NCBI RefSeq assembly: GCF_003332275.1
Contig: NZ_QOVA01000010.1
Location: 89,941 to 153,940, forward strand
DNA length: 64,000 bases
Source: Edaphovirga cremea
GTDB lineage: Bacteria; Pseudomonadota; Gammaproteobacteria; Enterobacterales; Enterobacteriaceae
Reading direction: 5' to 3'
Of the stretch, positions 29,354 through 39,294 are shown in pieces. How positions within the stretch are numbered: position 1 is the stretch's first letter; the number at the start of each line of letters is the position of its first letter. Below the pieces are notes generated by a model, which did not search any database, had not been told where the DNA came from, and saw only the letters and a list, made by a program, of their open reading frames with translations. Position numbers and translations under genes: made by a program.

Positions 29354-30370
29354 TCAGGTTTTGGCACCAAACCGTTTACGGTAATCAGCAGGCGTTATCC
29401 CGGTGACTTTCTTGAATGCCGAGCGGAACGTCCCCGGATCGAGATAGCCGACCGTCCAGGCAATATGGTCAACCGTTCCATTGGTGAATTCGAGCATTTC
29501 CCGCGCCTTACCGACCCTGACGTGCTGGCAATACTGAATGGGTCTAAGACCGGTTGCGGCGCGGAAACGGCGCAAGAAAGTCCGCGCTTCCAGACCCGCC
29601 AGTGCCGCCATCATACTGAGTGACACATCCACCGCCCCCTTGCGCTGCAACCAGTGCTGAACCTTCAGCACGGCGCTATCACCGTGGGTGAGAATCGGTG
29701 AAAAATGACTTCCGCACGCCTGGGTACTGTCACAGTGTTTGATCTCCAGAAATTGTGCGGTACTCGCTGCAATACTGGGCCCCATCAACCGGTCTACCAG
29801 CCGCAGACCCAGATCGGCCCACGCCATCAAACCCGCAGCGGTAATGATATCCCCATCGTCAATAATGGGTTTGTCTGCATCTACCCTGATAGCAGGGAAA
29901 CGCGCCTCCAACGCCTTGGCGTAGGTCCTGTGAATCGTCGCGGTGCGTTGATCGAGCAATCCACTTTGGGCGAGTAAAAACACGCCGAGGCATACCGAAC
30001 CGACGGCAGCACCTTCCGCGTGTTTTTCGCGGATCCACATTGCCAGTCGGTTCAAGGCCTTTTCACAGGTCAGTTGAAAAAGCGAGGGAGGAATGATCAC
30101 CGCCACCATCCGACTATCAAAGGTGGGATGACTGTCAAAAAGCTGGGCGGGTTGGGTGCTTTCGCCATCATCACACCAATGGCTGACGCGCAGAATCGGT
30201 AATTGGCTGGACTCGTGCTCATCGGCAATACGATTCGCCACGGCAAACAGATCGGTCAATCCGTGCAACGCCGCCTGAGAGCCGGGATACATCAGCAAGC
30301 CGATTTCAGCCACCCTGCGTTTTTCGTTCATTGCCTCGCGCTTGTTCATCGGTGTCAATTTACTGTTCAT
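29354..30370 (-). CDS. GlxA-type AraC-family regulator
   Basis: Regulator of up to 338 residues: a DJ-1/PfpI-like amidotransferase-fold domain (about 20-200: EIGLLMYPGSQ, VCLGVFLLAQSGLLDQRTAT) followed by an AraC HTH pair (MMAALAGLEARTFLRRFRAATGLRPIQYCQ and VDHIAWTVGYLDPGTFRSAFKKVTGITPADYRKRF). The domain order is that of E. coli FtrA and Pseudomonas GlxA/ArgR regulators. Three in-frame ATGs at 30370, 30349 and 30331 compete; none has a strong ribosome binding site, and the first two lie in a 21-bp duplication. It is divergent from the alpha/beta hydrolase gene and may control it. Confidence 0.85.
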   Translation of the reverse strand: MNSKLTPMNKREAMNEKRRVAEIGLLMYPGSQAALHGLTDLFAVANRIADEHESSQLPILRVSHWCDDGESTQPAQLFDSHPTFDSRMVAVIIPPSLFQLTCEKALNRLAMWIREKHAEGAAVGSVCLGVFLLAQSGLLDQRTATIHRTYAKALEARFPAIRVDADKPIIDDGDIITAAGLMAWADLGLRLVDRLMGPSIAASTAQFLEIKHCDSTQACGSHFSPILTHGDSAVLKVQHWLQRKGAVDVSLSMMAALAGLEARTFLRRFRAATGLRPIQYCQHVRVGKAREMLEFTNGTVDHIAWTVGYLDPGTFRSAFKKVTGITPADYRKRFGAKT

Positions 30371-30383
30371 TGGTGTCAGTTTA
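30343..30383. repeat. 21-bp tandem duplication over the regulator start
   Basis: TGTTCATCGGTGTCAATTTA (30343-30362) recurs as TGTTCATTGGTGTCAGTTTA (30364-30383) with two changes and a period of 21 bases. Because 21 is seven codons, each copy brings an in-frame ATG for the regulator. Confidence 0.8.
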
Positions 30384-30509
30384 CCCCGCTTAATTGTCGT
30401 TCCACCTCATCCTCACACAGCCGTGAGCATGGAATACTCCATCTTGCTAACTCAATGAACCGCGTTTTTTGATCGAATCCTCCACAACAATAATTTCGGA
30501 GATGTTGAC

Positions 30510-31334
30510 ATGGCTACTTTCACTACCCTTGACGGCACTGAGATCTATTACAAGGACTGGGGCACCGGACAGCCGATTGTCTTCAGTCACGGCTGGCCGC
30601 TGAGCTCGGACAGTTGGGAATCGCAAATGCTATTCTTCGCCAGCCACGGTTATCGCGCCATCGCCCATGACCGCCGTGGACACGGGCGTTCCAGCCAGCC
30701 GTGGGAAGGCAATGATATGGACACCTACGCCGACGATCTGGCACAACTGATCGAAACTCTCGATCTCTCGGAGGTGATACTTTTTGGTTTCTCCACGGGC
30801 GGCGGGGAAGTCAGCCGCTACATTGGTCGTCACGGCACGGGCCGACTGGCCAAAGCGGGACTGATATCGGCAGTGCCGCCGCTGATGCTGAAAACCGAGA
30901 GCAATCCAAAGGGTGCGCCTATCGACGTTTTTGATGGCATCCGCGCAGGCTCCATCGCCGATCGCTCACAACTGTACCGTGACGTCGCTTCCGGCCCCTT
31001 CTATGGTTTCAACCGGGAGGGCGCCAAGGTTTCTCAGGGACTGATCGACAGCTTCTGGCTACAGGGCATGCTGGCGGGCCATAAAAATACCTATGATTGC
31101 ATCAAGGCATTCTCGGAGACCGACTTTCGCGACGATCTGAAAAAGTTCGACATCCCCACGCTGGTCATCCATGGCGACGACGATCAAATCGTTCCTATTC
31201 AGGCGGCAGGGCCAGAATCCGCCAAACTGATAGAAGGCTCCAAGCTGATCGTCTATCCCGGTGCACCGCATGGCCTTACTGATACCCACAAAGATCAAGT
31301 CAATGCCGACTTGCTGGCTTTCGTTAAATCATGA
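30510..31334 (+). CDS. Alpha/beta hydrolase, non-haem chloroperoxidase/arylesterase-like
   Basis: Cytoplasmic hydrolase of 274 residues. The nucleophile elbow GFSTGGG holds S95; the acid is in HGDDDQIVP and the histidine in YPGAPHGLT. The oxyanion region [13 protein letters not shown] and the [11 protein letters not shown] segment are typical of cofactor-free haloperoxidases and related esterases. The real substrate cannot be told; many of these are esterases or perhydrolases. GGAG lies nine bases upstream of the ATG. It is divergent from the GlxA-type regulator, with 139 bases between. Confidence 0.87.
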   Translation: MATFTTLDGTEIYYKDWGTGQPIVFSHGWPLSSDSWESQMLFFASHGYRAIAHDRRGHGRSSQPWEGNDMDTYADDLAQLIETLDLSEVILFGFSTGGGEVSRYIGRHGTGRLAKAGLISAVPPLMLKTESNPKGAPIDVFDGIRAGSIADRSQLYRDVASGPFYGFNREGAKVSQGLIDSFWLQGMLAGHKNTYDCIKAFSETDFRDDLKKFDIPTLVIHGDDDQIVPIQAAGPESAKLIEGSKLIVYPGAPHGLTDTHKDQVNADLLAFVKS

Positions 31335-31567
31335 TGCGTTTAGAAAAGTAATGTGTTGAAGAAAGAATAGTTCGTAAAACGCCCGGTGAATGGCATCGGG
31401 CATTTTTCGGATTGATACCATGTGTTTTTTATTGAGTACCGTGAATTATTGATAGGGTTGCATTAGGATTATTCTCTATTCGCTCGCTCCCGTTTAGCTG
31501 GATGCAGCAGGATCGCCCCCTGACCACTAGAGTTAGTAAGTCATCCACTGCTCAAGGGTTAATTATT

Positions 31568-32815
31568 GTGAAAGCACTCACCTACCATGGGCCACACAAT
31601 GTCAGCGTCGATAATGTCGACGATCCCATTATTGAGGCGCAAGACGACATTATTCTCCGCGTTACCGCCACGGCGATTTGCGGATCCGATCTCCATCTCT
31701 ACCGAGGGAAAATTCCCAGCACCGAACACGGCGATATCTTTGGTCACGAGTTTATGGGAGAGGTGGTTGAAACAGGCCGGGATGTGACGGCAGTGCAAAA
31801 AGGCGATCGGGTCGTTGTGCCGTTTGTCATTGCCTGTGGCGACTGTTTTTACTGCCAGATGCATCTCTTTGCGGCCTGTGAGACCACCAATACCGGTCGC
31901 GGGGCGATCATCAATAAAAAGCAAATTCCTTCCGGCGCGGCGCTGTTTGGTTACAGCCATCTCTATGGCGGCGTCCCGGGCGGACAGGCTGAGTATGTGC
32001 GCGTTCCCAAAGCCAATACCGGCCCGTTCAAAGTCCCGCAGCTCCTGGATGATGACAAAGTGTTGTTTTTATCTGACATTTTGCCGACCGCCTGGCAGGC
32101 AGTAAAAAATGCACAAATCGGCAAGGGATCGCGGCTGGCAATTTTTGGTGCGGGACCCGTGGGGCTTCTTACCGCCGCCTGTGCGCAAATGTTGGGGGCA
32201 GAACAAATTTTCATGGTGGATCATCACCCCTATCGCCTCGCTTTTGCACAAGAACGCTACAACGTGATTCCCATTAATTTCGACGAGGTTGACGATCCCG
32301 CTGAGGTCATCATTGATAACACCCCCGGCAGTCGCGGCGTGGATGCCGTCATTGACGCCGTTGGTTTTGAAGCCAAAGGCAGCATGACTGAAACGCTGCT
32401 TACCAATCTGAAACTGGAGGGCGGCAGTGGCAAAGCATTGCGTCAATGTATTGCAGCGGTGCGGCGTGGCGGGATTGTGAGTGTGCCAGGGGTCTATTCC
32501 GGGTTTATTCATGGCTTCCTCTTCGGCGACGCCTTTGAAAAAGGGTTGACGTTCAAGATGGGCCAGACGCATGTTCAGGCATATTTACCGGAACTGTTGC
32601 AATTGATTGAGCAAGGGATGATTAAACCGGAAGAGATCATTACCCACCACCTGCCATTGGAACAGGCGGCCAAAGGGTATGAAATTTTTGATAAAAGAGA
32701 GGAGGATTGCCGGAAAGTGATACTGGTACCCGGTATCGTGCTTCCCCCCAACCCTATCCCGTCCCCGATTACCGCAGGTATAGAGAACGGCAGACCAATG
32801 GTTCCCCCCCTTTGA
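31568..32815 (+). CDS. Zinc-dependent alcohol dehydrogenase, formaldehyde-dehydrogenase-like subgroup
   Basis: Medium-chain dehydrogenase of 415 residues. Catalytic zinc site [10 protein letters not shown] and [12 protein letters not shown]; structural zinc cysteines in [15 protein letters not shown] (C-x2-C-x2-C-x7-C); Rossmann motif [10 protein letters not shown]. The insertions ([20 protein letters not shown], then [11 protein letters not shown]) match the glutathione-independent formaldehyde dehydrogenase-like group that is common but poorly defined. I prefer the GTG at 31568 (VKALTYHG...), with AAGGG upstream, to the ATG at 31502. The C-terminal 22 residues are proline-rich and unusual. 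It stands alone, convergent with the liv operon. Confidence 0.85.
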   Translation: MKALTYHGPHNVSVDNVDDPIIEAQDDIILRVTATAICGSDLHLYRGKIPSTEHGDIFGHEFMGEVVETGRDVTAVQKGDRVVVPFVIACGDCFYCQMHLFAACETTNTGRGAIINKKQIPSGAALFGYSHLYGGVPGGQAEYVRVPKANTGPFKVPQLLDDDKVLFLSDILPTAWQAVKNAQIGKGSRLAIFGAGPVGLLTAACAQMLGAEQIFMVDHHPYRLAFAQERYNVIPINFDEVDDPAEVIIDNTPGSRGVDAVIDAVGFEAKGSMTETLLTNLKLEGGSGKALRQCIAAVRRGGIVSVPGVYSGFIHGFLFGDAFEKGLTFKMGQTHVQAYLPELLQLIEQGMIKPEEIITHHLPLEQAAKGYEIFDKREEDCRKVILVPGIVLPPNPIPSPITAGIENGRPMVPPL

Positions 32816-32822
32816 TGCCTGG

Positions 32823-32858
32823 CCGCTGGCGGAATAGGATACAAACCGCCAGCGGTTT
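32823..32858 (+). terminator. Terminator of the zinc dehydrogenase gene
   Basis: CCGCTGGCGG (32823-32832) pairs perfectly with CCGCCAGCGG (32846-32855) and is followed by TTT. It lies between convergent genes and may also help to end livF. Confidence 0.75.
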
Positions 32859-32869
32859 CACTTACCGGG

Positions 32870-33586
32870 TTAAATTCCGCCGAGATAGGCCTTGCGTACT
32901 TGCGGGTTAACCAGCAATTCAGCCCCCGTCCCGCTCATGCGAATTTGCCCGTTGACCATGACATAGGCACGGTCTGCCAGCTTGAGCGCATGATGGGCAT
33001 TCTGTTCCACCAGAAAGATGGTCATGCCGTTGCGCGCCAATTCACGTAACGTATGAAAGATCTGTTTCACAACAATCGGCGCCAGACCCAGGCTGGGCTC
33101 GTCCAACAGCAATAACCTGGGTCGGCTCATCAGGGCGCGGGCAATCGCCAGCATCTGTTGCTCGCCGCCAGACATCGTCATCGCCCGCTGTTTGCGCCGC
33201 TCCTTCAACCGGGGAAACAGTTCGAACATGCTTTGCAAATCTTCAGCCGCGTATTTCTCGCCAATCGGGATAGTCCCCATCAGCAGGTTCTCTTCCACCG
33301 TCATGTCAGGAAATACCCGTCGCCCCTCAGGCGACTGCGCGATACCACTCGACGCCACAAAGTGGGTCGATTTACGGCTGATGTCCTCACCGCGAAACAG
33401 AATTTGCCCCTTGCTGATCCTCGGTTGGCCAAATATCGACATCAGCAAGGTCGATTTCCCCGCACCGTTGGCACCAATCAGCGCCACGGTTTCACCTTGA
33501 TTCACCCGCAGAGAGACACTCTGCAACGCCTGTATCGGACCGTAAAAGACATCCACCTCACGAAATTCCAGCAGCGCGTCGCTCAT
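32870..33586 (-). CDS. livF: Branched-chain-type amino acid ABC transporter ATPase LivF
   Basis: ATPase of 238 residues, HAAT family. Walker A GANGAGKSTLL, Q-loop/IAQSPEGRRVFPDMTVEENL, signature MSGGEQQMLAIARAL, Walker B LLLLDEPSLGLAP and switch H in FLVEQNAHHAL (here in the usual position after EQN). Its start overlaps the livG stop by four bases (ATGA). Works with LivG on LivHM. Substrate set by the binding protein and not known. Confidence 0.92.
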   Translation of the reverse strand: MSDALLEFREVDVFYGPIQALQSVSLRVNQGETVALIGANGAGKSTLLMSIFGQPRISKGQILFRGEDISRKSTHFVASSGIAQSPEGRRVFPDMTVEENLLMGTIPIGEKYAAEDLQSMFELFPRLKERRKQRAMTMSGGEQQMLAIARALMSRPRLLLLDEPSLGLAPIVVKQIFHTLRELARNGMTIFLVEQNAHHALKLADRAYVMVNGQIRMSGTGAELLVNPQVRKAYLGGI

Positions 33587-34458
33587 AGATTCACCTCATC
33601 CTCACCGGTACCGAGATAGGCAGCGATGACGCTTTCATCATTCTGGATCGCCTGTGGTGTTCCCCGTGCAATTACATCGCCATGATCCAGCACGATGATA
33701 TGATCGGAGATCTCCATGACCATTCCCATATCATGTTCAATCAGCAACACCGTGATGTCATGGTGATCGCGCAGAAAGCGGATAATCTTGCTGAGGGTAT
33801 GGGTTTCCACCGGATTCAGCCCCGCCGCCGGTTCATCCAGACAAATCACTTCGGGAGCGGTGCACATTGCCCGGGCGATTTCCAGTCGCCGTTGCTGGCC
33901 GTAGGACATTTCACCCGCGAGACGATTGGCGCAATCCACCAAATCCACCACTTCCAGCCAGTAAAAAGCCCGATCCAACGCCTGATTTTCAGCCCGACGG
34001 TAAGCCGGGGTATTCAGTACACCGGCCACCAGATTGCGGTTGGTCTGCATATGCTGCGCCACCAGCAGGTTTTCCACCACGGACATCTCGCGAAATAACC
34101 GAACGTTCTGGAAAGTACGCGCCAAACCGGCACGGTTAACCTGATGGGTTCCGCCAAACATTTTATAGAAGAGCCTGCTCCCAAGTTGACGCGGTCTTAT
34201 CCAATCGCTCGGTTGGAACTTCTGCCCTAAAATCTGAATAACGTTGGTCGTCCGCCGTCGGGTATTGAGCATAATGCTGCCGCCCGTGGCCTTGTAGAAG
34301 CCGGTCAGGCAGTTGAACACCGTGGTTTTCCCCGCCCCATTCGGGCCGATAAGCGCGGTGATCGAGCCACGTTTTACCTCCAGATTGACATCATTCAATG
34401 CCTTGATGCCGCCAAAATGCATCATCAGGTGTTCAACGCTAAGGATATTGTCACTCAT
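33583..34458 (-). CDS. livG: Branched-chain-type amino acid ABC transporter ATPase LivG
   Basis: ATPase of 291 residues, HAAT family. Walker A GPNGAGKTTVFN, ARTFQNVRLFREMSVVENLL, signature MSYGQQRRLEIARAM (the usual LSYGxQRRLEIARA), Walker B VICLDEPAAGLNP, and LLIEHDMGMVM. It carries an insertion around 55-100 (TRRRTTNVIQILGQKF and on) longer than in E. coli LivG. I placed the start at 34458, where ATGA overlaps the livM stop; upstream extension is not conserved. Confidence 0.92.
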   Translation of the reverse strand: MSDNILSVEHLMMHFGGIKALNDVNLEVKRGSITALIGPNGAGKTTVFNCLTGFYKATGGSIMLNTRRRTTNVIQILGQKFQPSDWIRPRQLGSRLFYKMFGGTHQVNRAGLARTFQNVRLFREMSVVENLLVAQHMQTNRNLVAGVLNTPAYRRAENQALDRAFYWLEVVDLVDCANRLAGEMSYGQQRRLEIARAMCTAPEVICLDEPAAGLNPVETHTLSKIIRFLRDHHDITVLLIEHDMGMVMEISDHIIVLDHGDVIARGTPQAIQNDESVIAAYLGTGEDEVNL

Positions 34459-35753
34459 GGCGCGACTCCTTTGCGTAGAGGAAAGCCAGCGCGACTGATG
34501 CGAATCAGCCCGCGGGGTCGCCAAATCATCATGACAACCATCAATACACCAAATAACAGAACCCGATACTCGGCGAAACTGCGCAATAATTCAGGGGCTA
34601 CGGTGAGAACAAAGGCGGCGATAACCACACCGACCGTCGATCCCATTCCCCCCAGCACCACAATGGCCAGGATCAGCGCGGATTCGAAAAAGGTAAACGA
34701 GGTCGGATTCACAAATCCCTGATAGGTGGCAAAGAAAACCCCCGCCAGCCCGGCAGTCGATGCGCCCAGCGTGAAGGCCGAGAGTTTGACCAGAACATGA
34801 TTCAGCCCCATCGCCCGACAGGCGATTTCATCTTCCCGCAAGGCTTCCCAGGCGCGGCCAATGGGCATGCGAGTCAACCGATGCTTGACGTAAAGAACCA
34901 GTAAAACCACCAGAATCAGTACGGTATAAATAAAGATAAATTTCAGATTGGGGTTATAGGCGATATGGAGAAATTCGTGGATCGGTATACCGCCTTCTTT
35001 TGCCCGGCGGCCAAATTCCAGCCCGAACAGCGTCGGTGCAGGCACGGATACGCCGTTCGGCCCGCCAGTAAACTCCAGCCAATTATTGAGGATCAAACGG
35101 ATGATTTCACCAAAACCCAGCGTCACAATAGCCAGATAGTCACCGTGCATCCGTAATACCGGAAAACCCAGCAAAGCCCCAGCCAGCGCCGCCAGGAGCG
35201 CACCCAACGGCAGCATCGCCCAGAATCCCAGCCCCAGATATTCATACCCCAGCGCCAGCCCGTATGCACCAATGGCATAAAACGCCACGTATCCAAGATC
35301 CAGCAGACCCGCCAATCCCACCACAATGTTCAGTCCAAGCCCGAGCAGGACATAGATCAGCCCGAGAATGGCCACGGTGAGGACGTATTTGGTCGCCAGA
35401 AAAGGAAAAAAAACCGCCAGTACGATAATCACCGGAATAATCCAGCGCAGTCGACTTTTGTAATCCGGCGAGCGAACGTAGACACCCGCGCTGTCACTGT
35501 CGAAATTGGCCCGCATGCGCTTTCCCGCTGCGGTTTGCAGAAACAGGCTCAATAATAGCCGCCCTACCATGACGGCCAGAATAATGGCTATCAGCCGCGC
35601 AGGCTGGAAGTTAAAACTGTACCCATCGAGAACGACACCCACAATCGGACCAAAAACGATCAAGGCGATTAAACCGGCAAATACCGCATCCAGAAGGCAC
35701 TGTTTTATATCCATTCTTTCGTGAACAGGGGTGTGAACAGAAGATTGTGACAT
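34455..35753 (-). CDS. livM: Branched-chain-type amino acid ABC transporter permease LivM
   Basis: Permease of 432 residues with about ten membrane spans, similar in size to E. coli LivM (425). LGLNIVVGLAGLLDLGYVAFYAIGAY and GRAWEALREDEIACRAMGLN (the ATPase-contact loop) are typical. GGGGG lies six bases before the ATG at 35753. The long N-terminal section before ALGLNIVVG holds three extra helices, as in other LivM proteins. Nine bases separate it from livH. Confidence 0.92.
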   Translation of the reverse strand: MSQSSVHTPVHERMDIKQCLLDAVFAGLIALIVFGPIVGVVLDGYSFNFQPARLIAIILAVMVGRLLLSLFLQTAAGKRMRANFDSDSAGVYVRSPDYKSRLRWIIPVIIVLAVFFPFLATKYVLTVAILGLIYVLLGLGLNIVVGLAGLLDLGYVAFYAIGAYGLALGYEYLGLGFWAMLPLGALLAALAGALLGFPVLRMHGDYLAIVTLGFGEIIRLILNNWLEFTGGPNGVSVPAPTLFGLEFGRRAKEGGIPIHEFLHIAYNPNLKFIFIYTVLILVVLLVLYVKHRLTRMPIGRAWEALREDEIACRAMGLNHVLVKLSAFTLGASTAGLAGVFFATYQGFVNPTSFTFFESALILAIVVLGGMGSTVGVVIAAFVLTVAPELLRSFAEYRVLLFGVLMVVMMIWRPRGLIRISRAGFPLRKGVAP

Positions 35754-35762
35754 ATTTTCCCC

Positions 35763-36677
35763 CTATACCTTGGCCATAATAGGACGACCCAACAGACCTT
35801 GTGGCCGGAAAATAAGAATCACCACCAGTAACGAAAACGAAAATACGTCTTTATAATCAGAATTCACCATACCGGCGAACTGCGCCTCCGCCACACCGAG
35901 AATCAATCCGCCAAGCATCGCCCCTGGCAGTGAACCTATGCCACCCAATACCGCCGCAGTGAAGGCTTTGATACCAATGATAAATCCGGCATAAAAATCA
36001 AACGTGCCGTAGTTCATGGTAATCAGCACCCCGGCCAATCCGGCCATGGAGGCACCAATTACAAAGACGCTGGAGATCACCCGATCGGTATTGATACCAA
36101 GAATCGAGGCCATTTTGCGATCCTGCTGCGTTGCCCGGCACATGCGACCGAGTTTCGTATTTTGGATCACGTAGGTCAGTACCAGCATGCCGACCACCGA
36201 GGCAATCAGGATGAATATTTTGGTGTAGGTCAACTGGACAAAACTGTCACCTATGTTGAATTTCAAAACGCCATCCATCATGGTGGGAATCCCCTGCTGC
36301 CGTGGTCCCTGACTGATTTGCGCATAGTTTTGCAGGATCAGTGACATGCCAATCGCCGAGATCAGCGGAGCCAGGCGGGTAGAGTTGCGCAGAGGTTTGT
36401 AGGCGATACGCTCTATCACCCAGCCATAAACACCCGTTATCGCTATAGTGAAAACCAGCGTGCCGAGGATGAGTAGCGGGAATGATTCAAGGCCAAAGAA
36501 AGAGAGCAAAGCCAGCCCGATGGCGCAGAGGTAAGCTGAAATCATATACACTTCGCCGTGGGCGAAGTTAATCATGCCGATAATGCCGTACACCATGGTA
36601 TAGCCGATAGCGATCAGACCGTAGACGGAGCCCAGCGTTAAACCATTAAGCATTTGTTGCAGAAAGAATGAATCCAT
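35763..36677 (-). CDS. livH: Branched-chain-type amino acid ABC transporter permease LivH
   Basis: Permease of 304 residues with about eight spans. LNGLTLGSVYGLIAIGYTMVYGIIGMINFAHGEVYM is the standard N-terminus, and CRATQQDRKMASILGINTDR is the cytoplasmic contact loop. It forms the membrane channel with LivM. It follows the binding-protein gene after a 164-base gap that may contain processing or attenuation structures, so livK expression could exceed that of livHMGF. Confidence 0.92.
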   Translation of the reverse strand: MDSFFLQQMLNGLTLGSVYGLIAIGYTMVYGIIGMINFAHGEVYMISAYLCAIGLALLSFFGLESFPLLILGTLVFTIAITGVYGWVIERIAYKPLRNSTRLAPLISAIGMSLILQNYAQISQGPRQQGIPTMMDGVLKFNIGDSFVQLTYTKIFILIASVVGMLVLTYVIQNTKLGRMCRATQQDRKMASILGINTDRVISSVFVIGASMAGLAGVLITMNYGTFDFYAGFIIGIKAFTAAVLGGIGSLPGAMLGGLILGVAEAQFAGMVNSDYKDVFSFSLLVVILIFRPQGLLGRPIMAKV

Positions 36678-36841
36678 AATTACGCAGTCTCGTCTGGTGA
36701 GACGGGCTATTCAATGCAGGTACGGAATGCAACCTGTCCGTATCGCGCACCGAGAGCGCACGGCCTCAAGATAATGGGGCGTCAGCGCTCTTTCGCCACA
36801 GCGAATTGCATACTGACGCCGTTCTTTGCCGGTGCTCTTTT

Positions 36842-37963
36842 TTATGGCAATTGCTGATATTTTCCTTTGTCGTCCCATTTATAGACGATGTAATCCGACA
36901 CCTTGAGATCGCCCTTGCTGTCCCACTCTTTTTTACCCATGACGGTATCGACAGGATGGGATTTCAGCCATTCGCTGGCTTTCGCCGAGTCTGGACCCAC
37001 GGCGTTGAACGCAGCGGCAATCGCCTGAACGGAAGCATAAGAGTAGAGGGTGTAACCTTCAGGTTCGAATTTATTGGCGCGGAATTTCGCAATGACAGCT
37101 TTGCCTTCAGGGATCAGGCGCGGGTCTTTGCCAAACGTCATCAGCACGCCAGTCGTGTATTGTGGCCCGCCAGCCGCGGTGACCATCTCTTCGTTGACAA
37201 TACAGTCACCCGAGAAGAATTCAGCTTTCACACCCTGTTCGCGCATCTGTCGCACCAATGGGCCGGCTTCCGGATGGCAGCCGCCGAAATAGACCACATC
37301 GGGATTGACCGAGCGAATTTTGGTGACCAGCGCATTGAAATCTTTTTCGCCGCGTGACAGCCCTTCATACAGGACTTCCTTGACTCCCCGCTTGTTCAGC
37401 TCGGCTTTGGTCGCATCCGCCAGACCCTGACCGTAGGTGTCTTTGTCATGAATAATGGCCACTTTTTTCGCTTTCAGCTTATCGATGATGAAATTGCTCG
37501 CCACCAGTCCCTGCTGGTCATCACGACCACACATGCGGAACATTTCGGACATGCCGCGTTCAGTAACCTGTGGATTGGTCGACCCGGGAGTGATGGCAAT
37601 AATCCCCGCATCGTTGTACACCTCGGACGCAGGCATGGTGGATGAAGAGCAGAAGTGGCCGACAACGGCAGCAACATGGGACTGATCAACCAACCGGTTA
37701 GCCACTGCGACGGCTTGTTTGGGTTCGCAAGCATCATCGCCCTGTACCAACGTTATTTTTTCGCCTTTGATTCCCCCTGCCGCATTTATATCTTCCGCTG
37801 CCTGCGTGGCACCCCGCCAGTATTGATCTCCATACGTCGCATTCGGCCCTGAAAAGGGTCCGGCAACACCAATAACGATATCCGCGTGGGCGGAAAATGC
37901 GGTTCCCATACAACCAATTAGTAAAGCAGATAACGGATTTCTAATAAATTTCATCGACATCAT
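36842..37963 (-). CDS. Periplasmic amino acid-binding protein, LivK/LivJ-like
   Basis: Type I periplasmic binding protein of 373 residues. Signal peptide 1-27 (cleavage after AFSAHA). DIVIGVAGPFSGPNATYGDQYWRGATQAAEDINAAGGIKG at the N-terminus, VVGHFCSSSTMPASEVY with the ligand-contact serine/threonines, and DKDTYGQGLADATKAEL are typical. Such proteins bind branched-chain or other amino acids, or amides. Given the neighbouring D-amino-acid aminotransferase, a D-amino acid or unusual ligand is possible but unproven. Start at 37963 follows AAGGAA. Confidence 0.9.
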   Translation of the reverse strand: MMSMKFIRNPLSALLIGCMGTAFSAHADIVIGVAGPFSGPNATYGDQYWRGATQAAEDINAAGGIKGEKITLVQGDDACEPKQAVAVANRLVDQSHVAAVVGHFCSSSTMPASEVYNDAGIIAITPGSTNPQVTERGMSEMFRMCGRDDQQGLVASNFIIDKLKAKKVAIIHDKDTYGQGLADATKAELNKRGVKEVLYEGLSRGEKDFNALVTKIRSVNPDVVYFGGCHPEAGPLVRQMREQGVKAEFFSGDCIVNEEMVTAAGGPQYTTGVLMTFGKDPRLIPEGKAVIAKFRANKFEPEGYTLYSYASVQAIAAAFNAVGPDSAKASEWLKSHPVDTVMGKKEWDSKGDLKVSDYIVYKWDDKGKYQQLP

Positions 37964-38412
37964 TGTGTTCCTTAATACTGTGTTTAAGCAGAACGCCAGA
38001 GGCGTGGACGATAAATCCTAAAGCGAAAACGTGAAACCAATGTAGAGAATGGCGATCAATCCAAGCAATATGCCTGCCACATCGTCAATCTGTGTGAGTA
38101 TAGATAGGCATTGGTGGTTTTTACGGACAATGGGTGAAAAAGACCCAAGGAAATCTCGCACTAAAGAGGTGCGTCACAATTATTTATCGTGGAAGAGCAG
38201 AAATGAATTGCACCATTAGCGTGCTTGCTTGCGGGCAATAATCGGAATTACGCCAGTGAGTTCTGACACTATATTTTTCCGAATTGTGCGTTAGCGCATG
38301 GCGTTCGAATAATAATCCCCGGCGTGATTATTATTGGATCTGAGTAATCTCCTGATAATGCTCTCCGCCCGACAAAGAGATAGTCAGGCGGAAATGCGTT
38401 TTTTTACCGCCT
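37964..38412. promoter_or_regulatory. liv promoter region
   Basis: A gene-free stretch of 449 bases between two minus-strand units. It should hold the liv promoter. AATAATAATC/GATTATTATT (38308-38335) is a perfect 10-bp stem. A second arm pair around 38365-38393 (CCGCCTGAC with GTCGGGCGG on the minus strand, one G-T pair) lies just past the aminotransferase stop and may stop its transcript, although no T-run follows. I see no recognisable Lrp or other operator. Confidence 0.4.
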
Positions 38413-39273
38413 TCACGCGGTCGCCTGTAACGCCATATCGATATATATTTTACGCAGTGCCTGGGTCACTGGGCCAGGAACGCCCTCACCCACCGGCTTG
38501 CCATCAATGTTGACGACCGGCCAGATGAAACTGGTGGCAGAACTGATGAAAGCCTCACTGGCTGAATACACCTCTTCAAGGCTGAAGGCGCGCTCCTCAA
38601 ACGGTATTCCGTGATTTTTTGCCAATAGTAATAGCGACTTACGGGTGATTCCATGCAAGATGCGGTTACTGAGCGGACGCGTGACCAATACGCCTGCGCA
38701 GGTAACAATCCATGCATTACATGCGCTTCCTTCGGTTACCATGCCATCTTCTACCAGAAACGCATCATCCGCCCCCTGGGAATGGGCGTACTCTTTTGCC
38801 ATACAGGGCGCCAATAATCCGACCGTTTTAATATCACGCCGACCCCAGCGAATATCTTCCACCGACACCACAGAGATGCCGGTTTGCGCTTTTACACTGT
38901 TGATGACTGGCCGCGATTGAGTAAATAACACCAGGGTGGGCGTAACGTATGCGGGAGGATAATCAAATTCGCGATCGCCGCTGCAACCGCGGGTTAGCTG
39001 GAGATACAGCGCGCCCTCACGCAGTTGATTCAACGCGATCAGTTCGTTCTGGATGTTTTCCAGTTCGGTTGCTGTCACAGGCAGGCGCAATTGCAGCTCG
39101 GCGCATGAACGCATCAAGCGGGATAGATGCCCTTCGTTCTCTAGAAGTTTGCCATTGAGGACGGCGGTAACTTCATAGACGGCATCAGAAAAGAGAAAAC
39201 CCCGATCAAATATGGAGACTTTCGCGTCCTGCTCCGGCAGGTACGCGCCATTGACGTAAACGATTCTGCTCAT
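38413..39273 (-). CDS. PLP class IV aminotransferase, D-amino-acid aminotransferase-like
   Basis: Fold-type IV PLP enzyme of 286 residues. It exchanges amino groups between D-amino acids and 2-oxo acids. The lysine that binds PLP is K149 in EDIRWGRRDIKTVGLL, as in Bacillus D-amino-acid transaminase (DIRWxRCDIK). IFDRGFLFSDAVYEV, QLTRGCSGDREF and EGSACNAW fit the same subgroup; IlvE and PabC differ at the WGRRDIK loop. The ATG follows a strong AGGAGGG. It is cotranscribed with the DUF1611 gene, 21 bases upstream. Confidence 0.88.
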   Translation of the reverse strand: MSRIVYVNGAYLPEQDAKVSIFDRGFLFSDAVYEVTAVLNGKLLENEGHLSRLMRSCAELQLRLPVTATELENIQNELIALNQLREGALYLQLTRGCSGDREFDYPPAYVTPTLVLFTQSRPVINSVKAQTGISVVSVEDIRWGRRDIKTVGLLAPCMAKEYAHSQGADDAFLVEDGMVTEGSACNAWIVTCAGVLVTRPLSNRILHGITRKSLLLLAKNHGIPFEERAFSLEEVYSASEAFISSATSFIWPVVNIDGKPVGEGVPGPVTQALRKIYIDMALQATA

Positions 39274-39294
39274 CAGACCCTCCTGCTATTCAAG

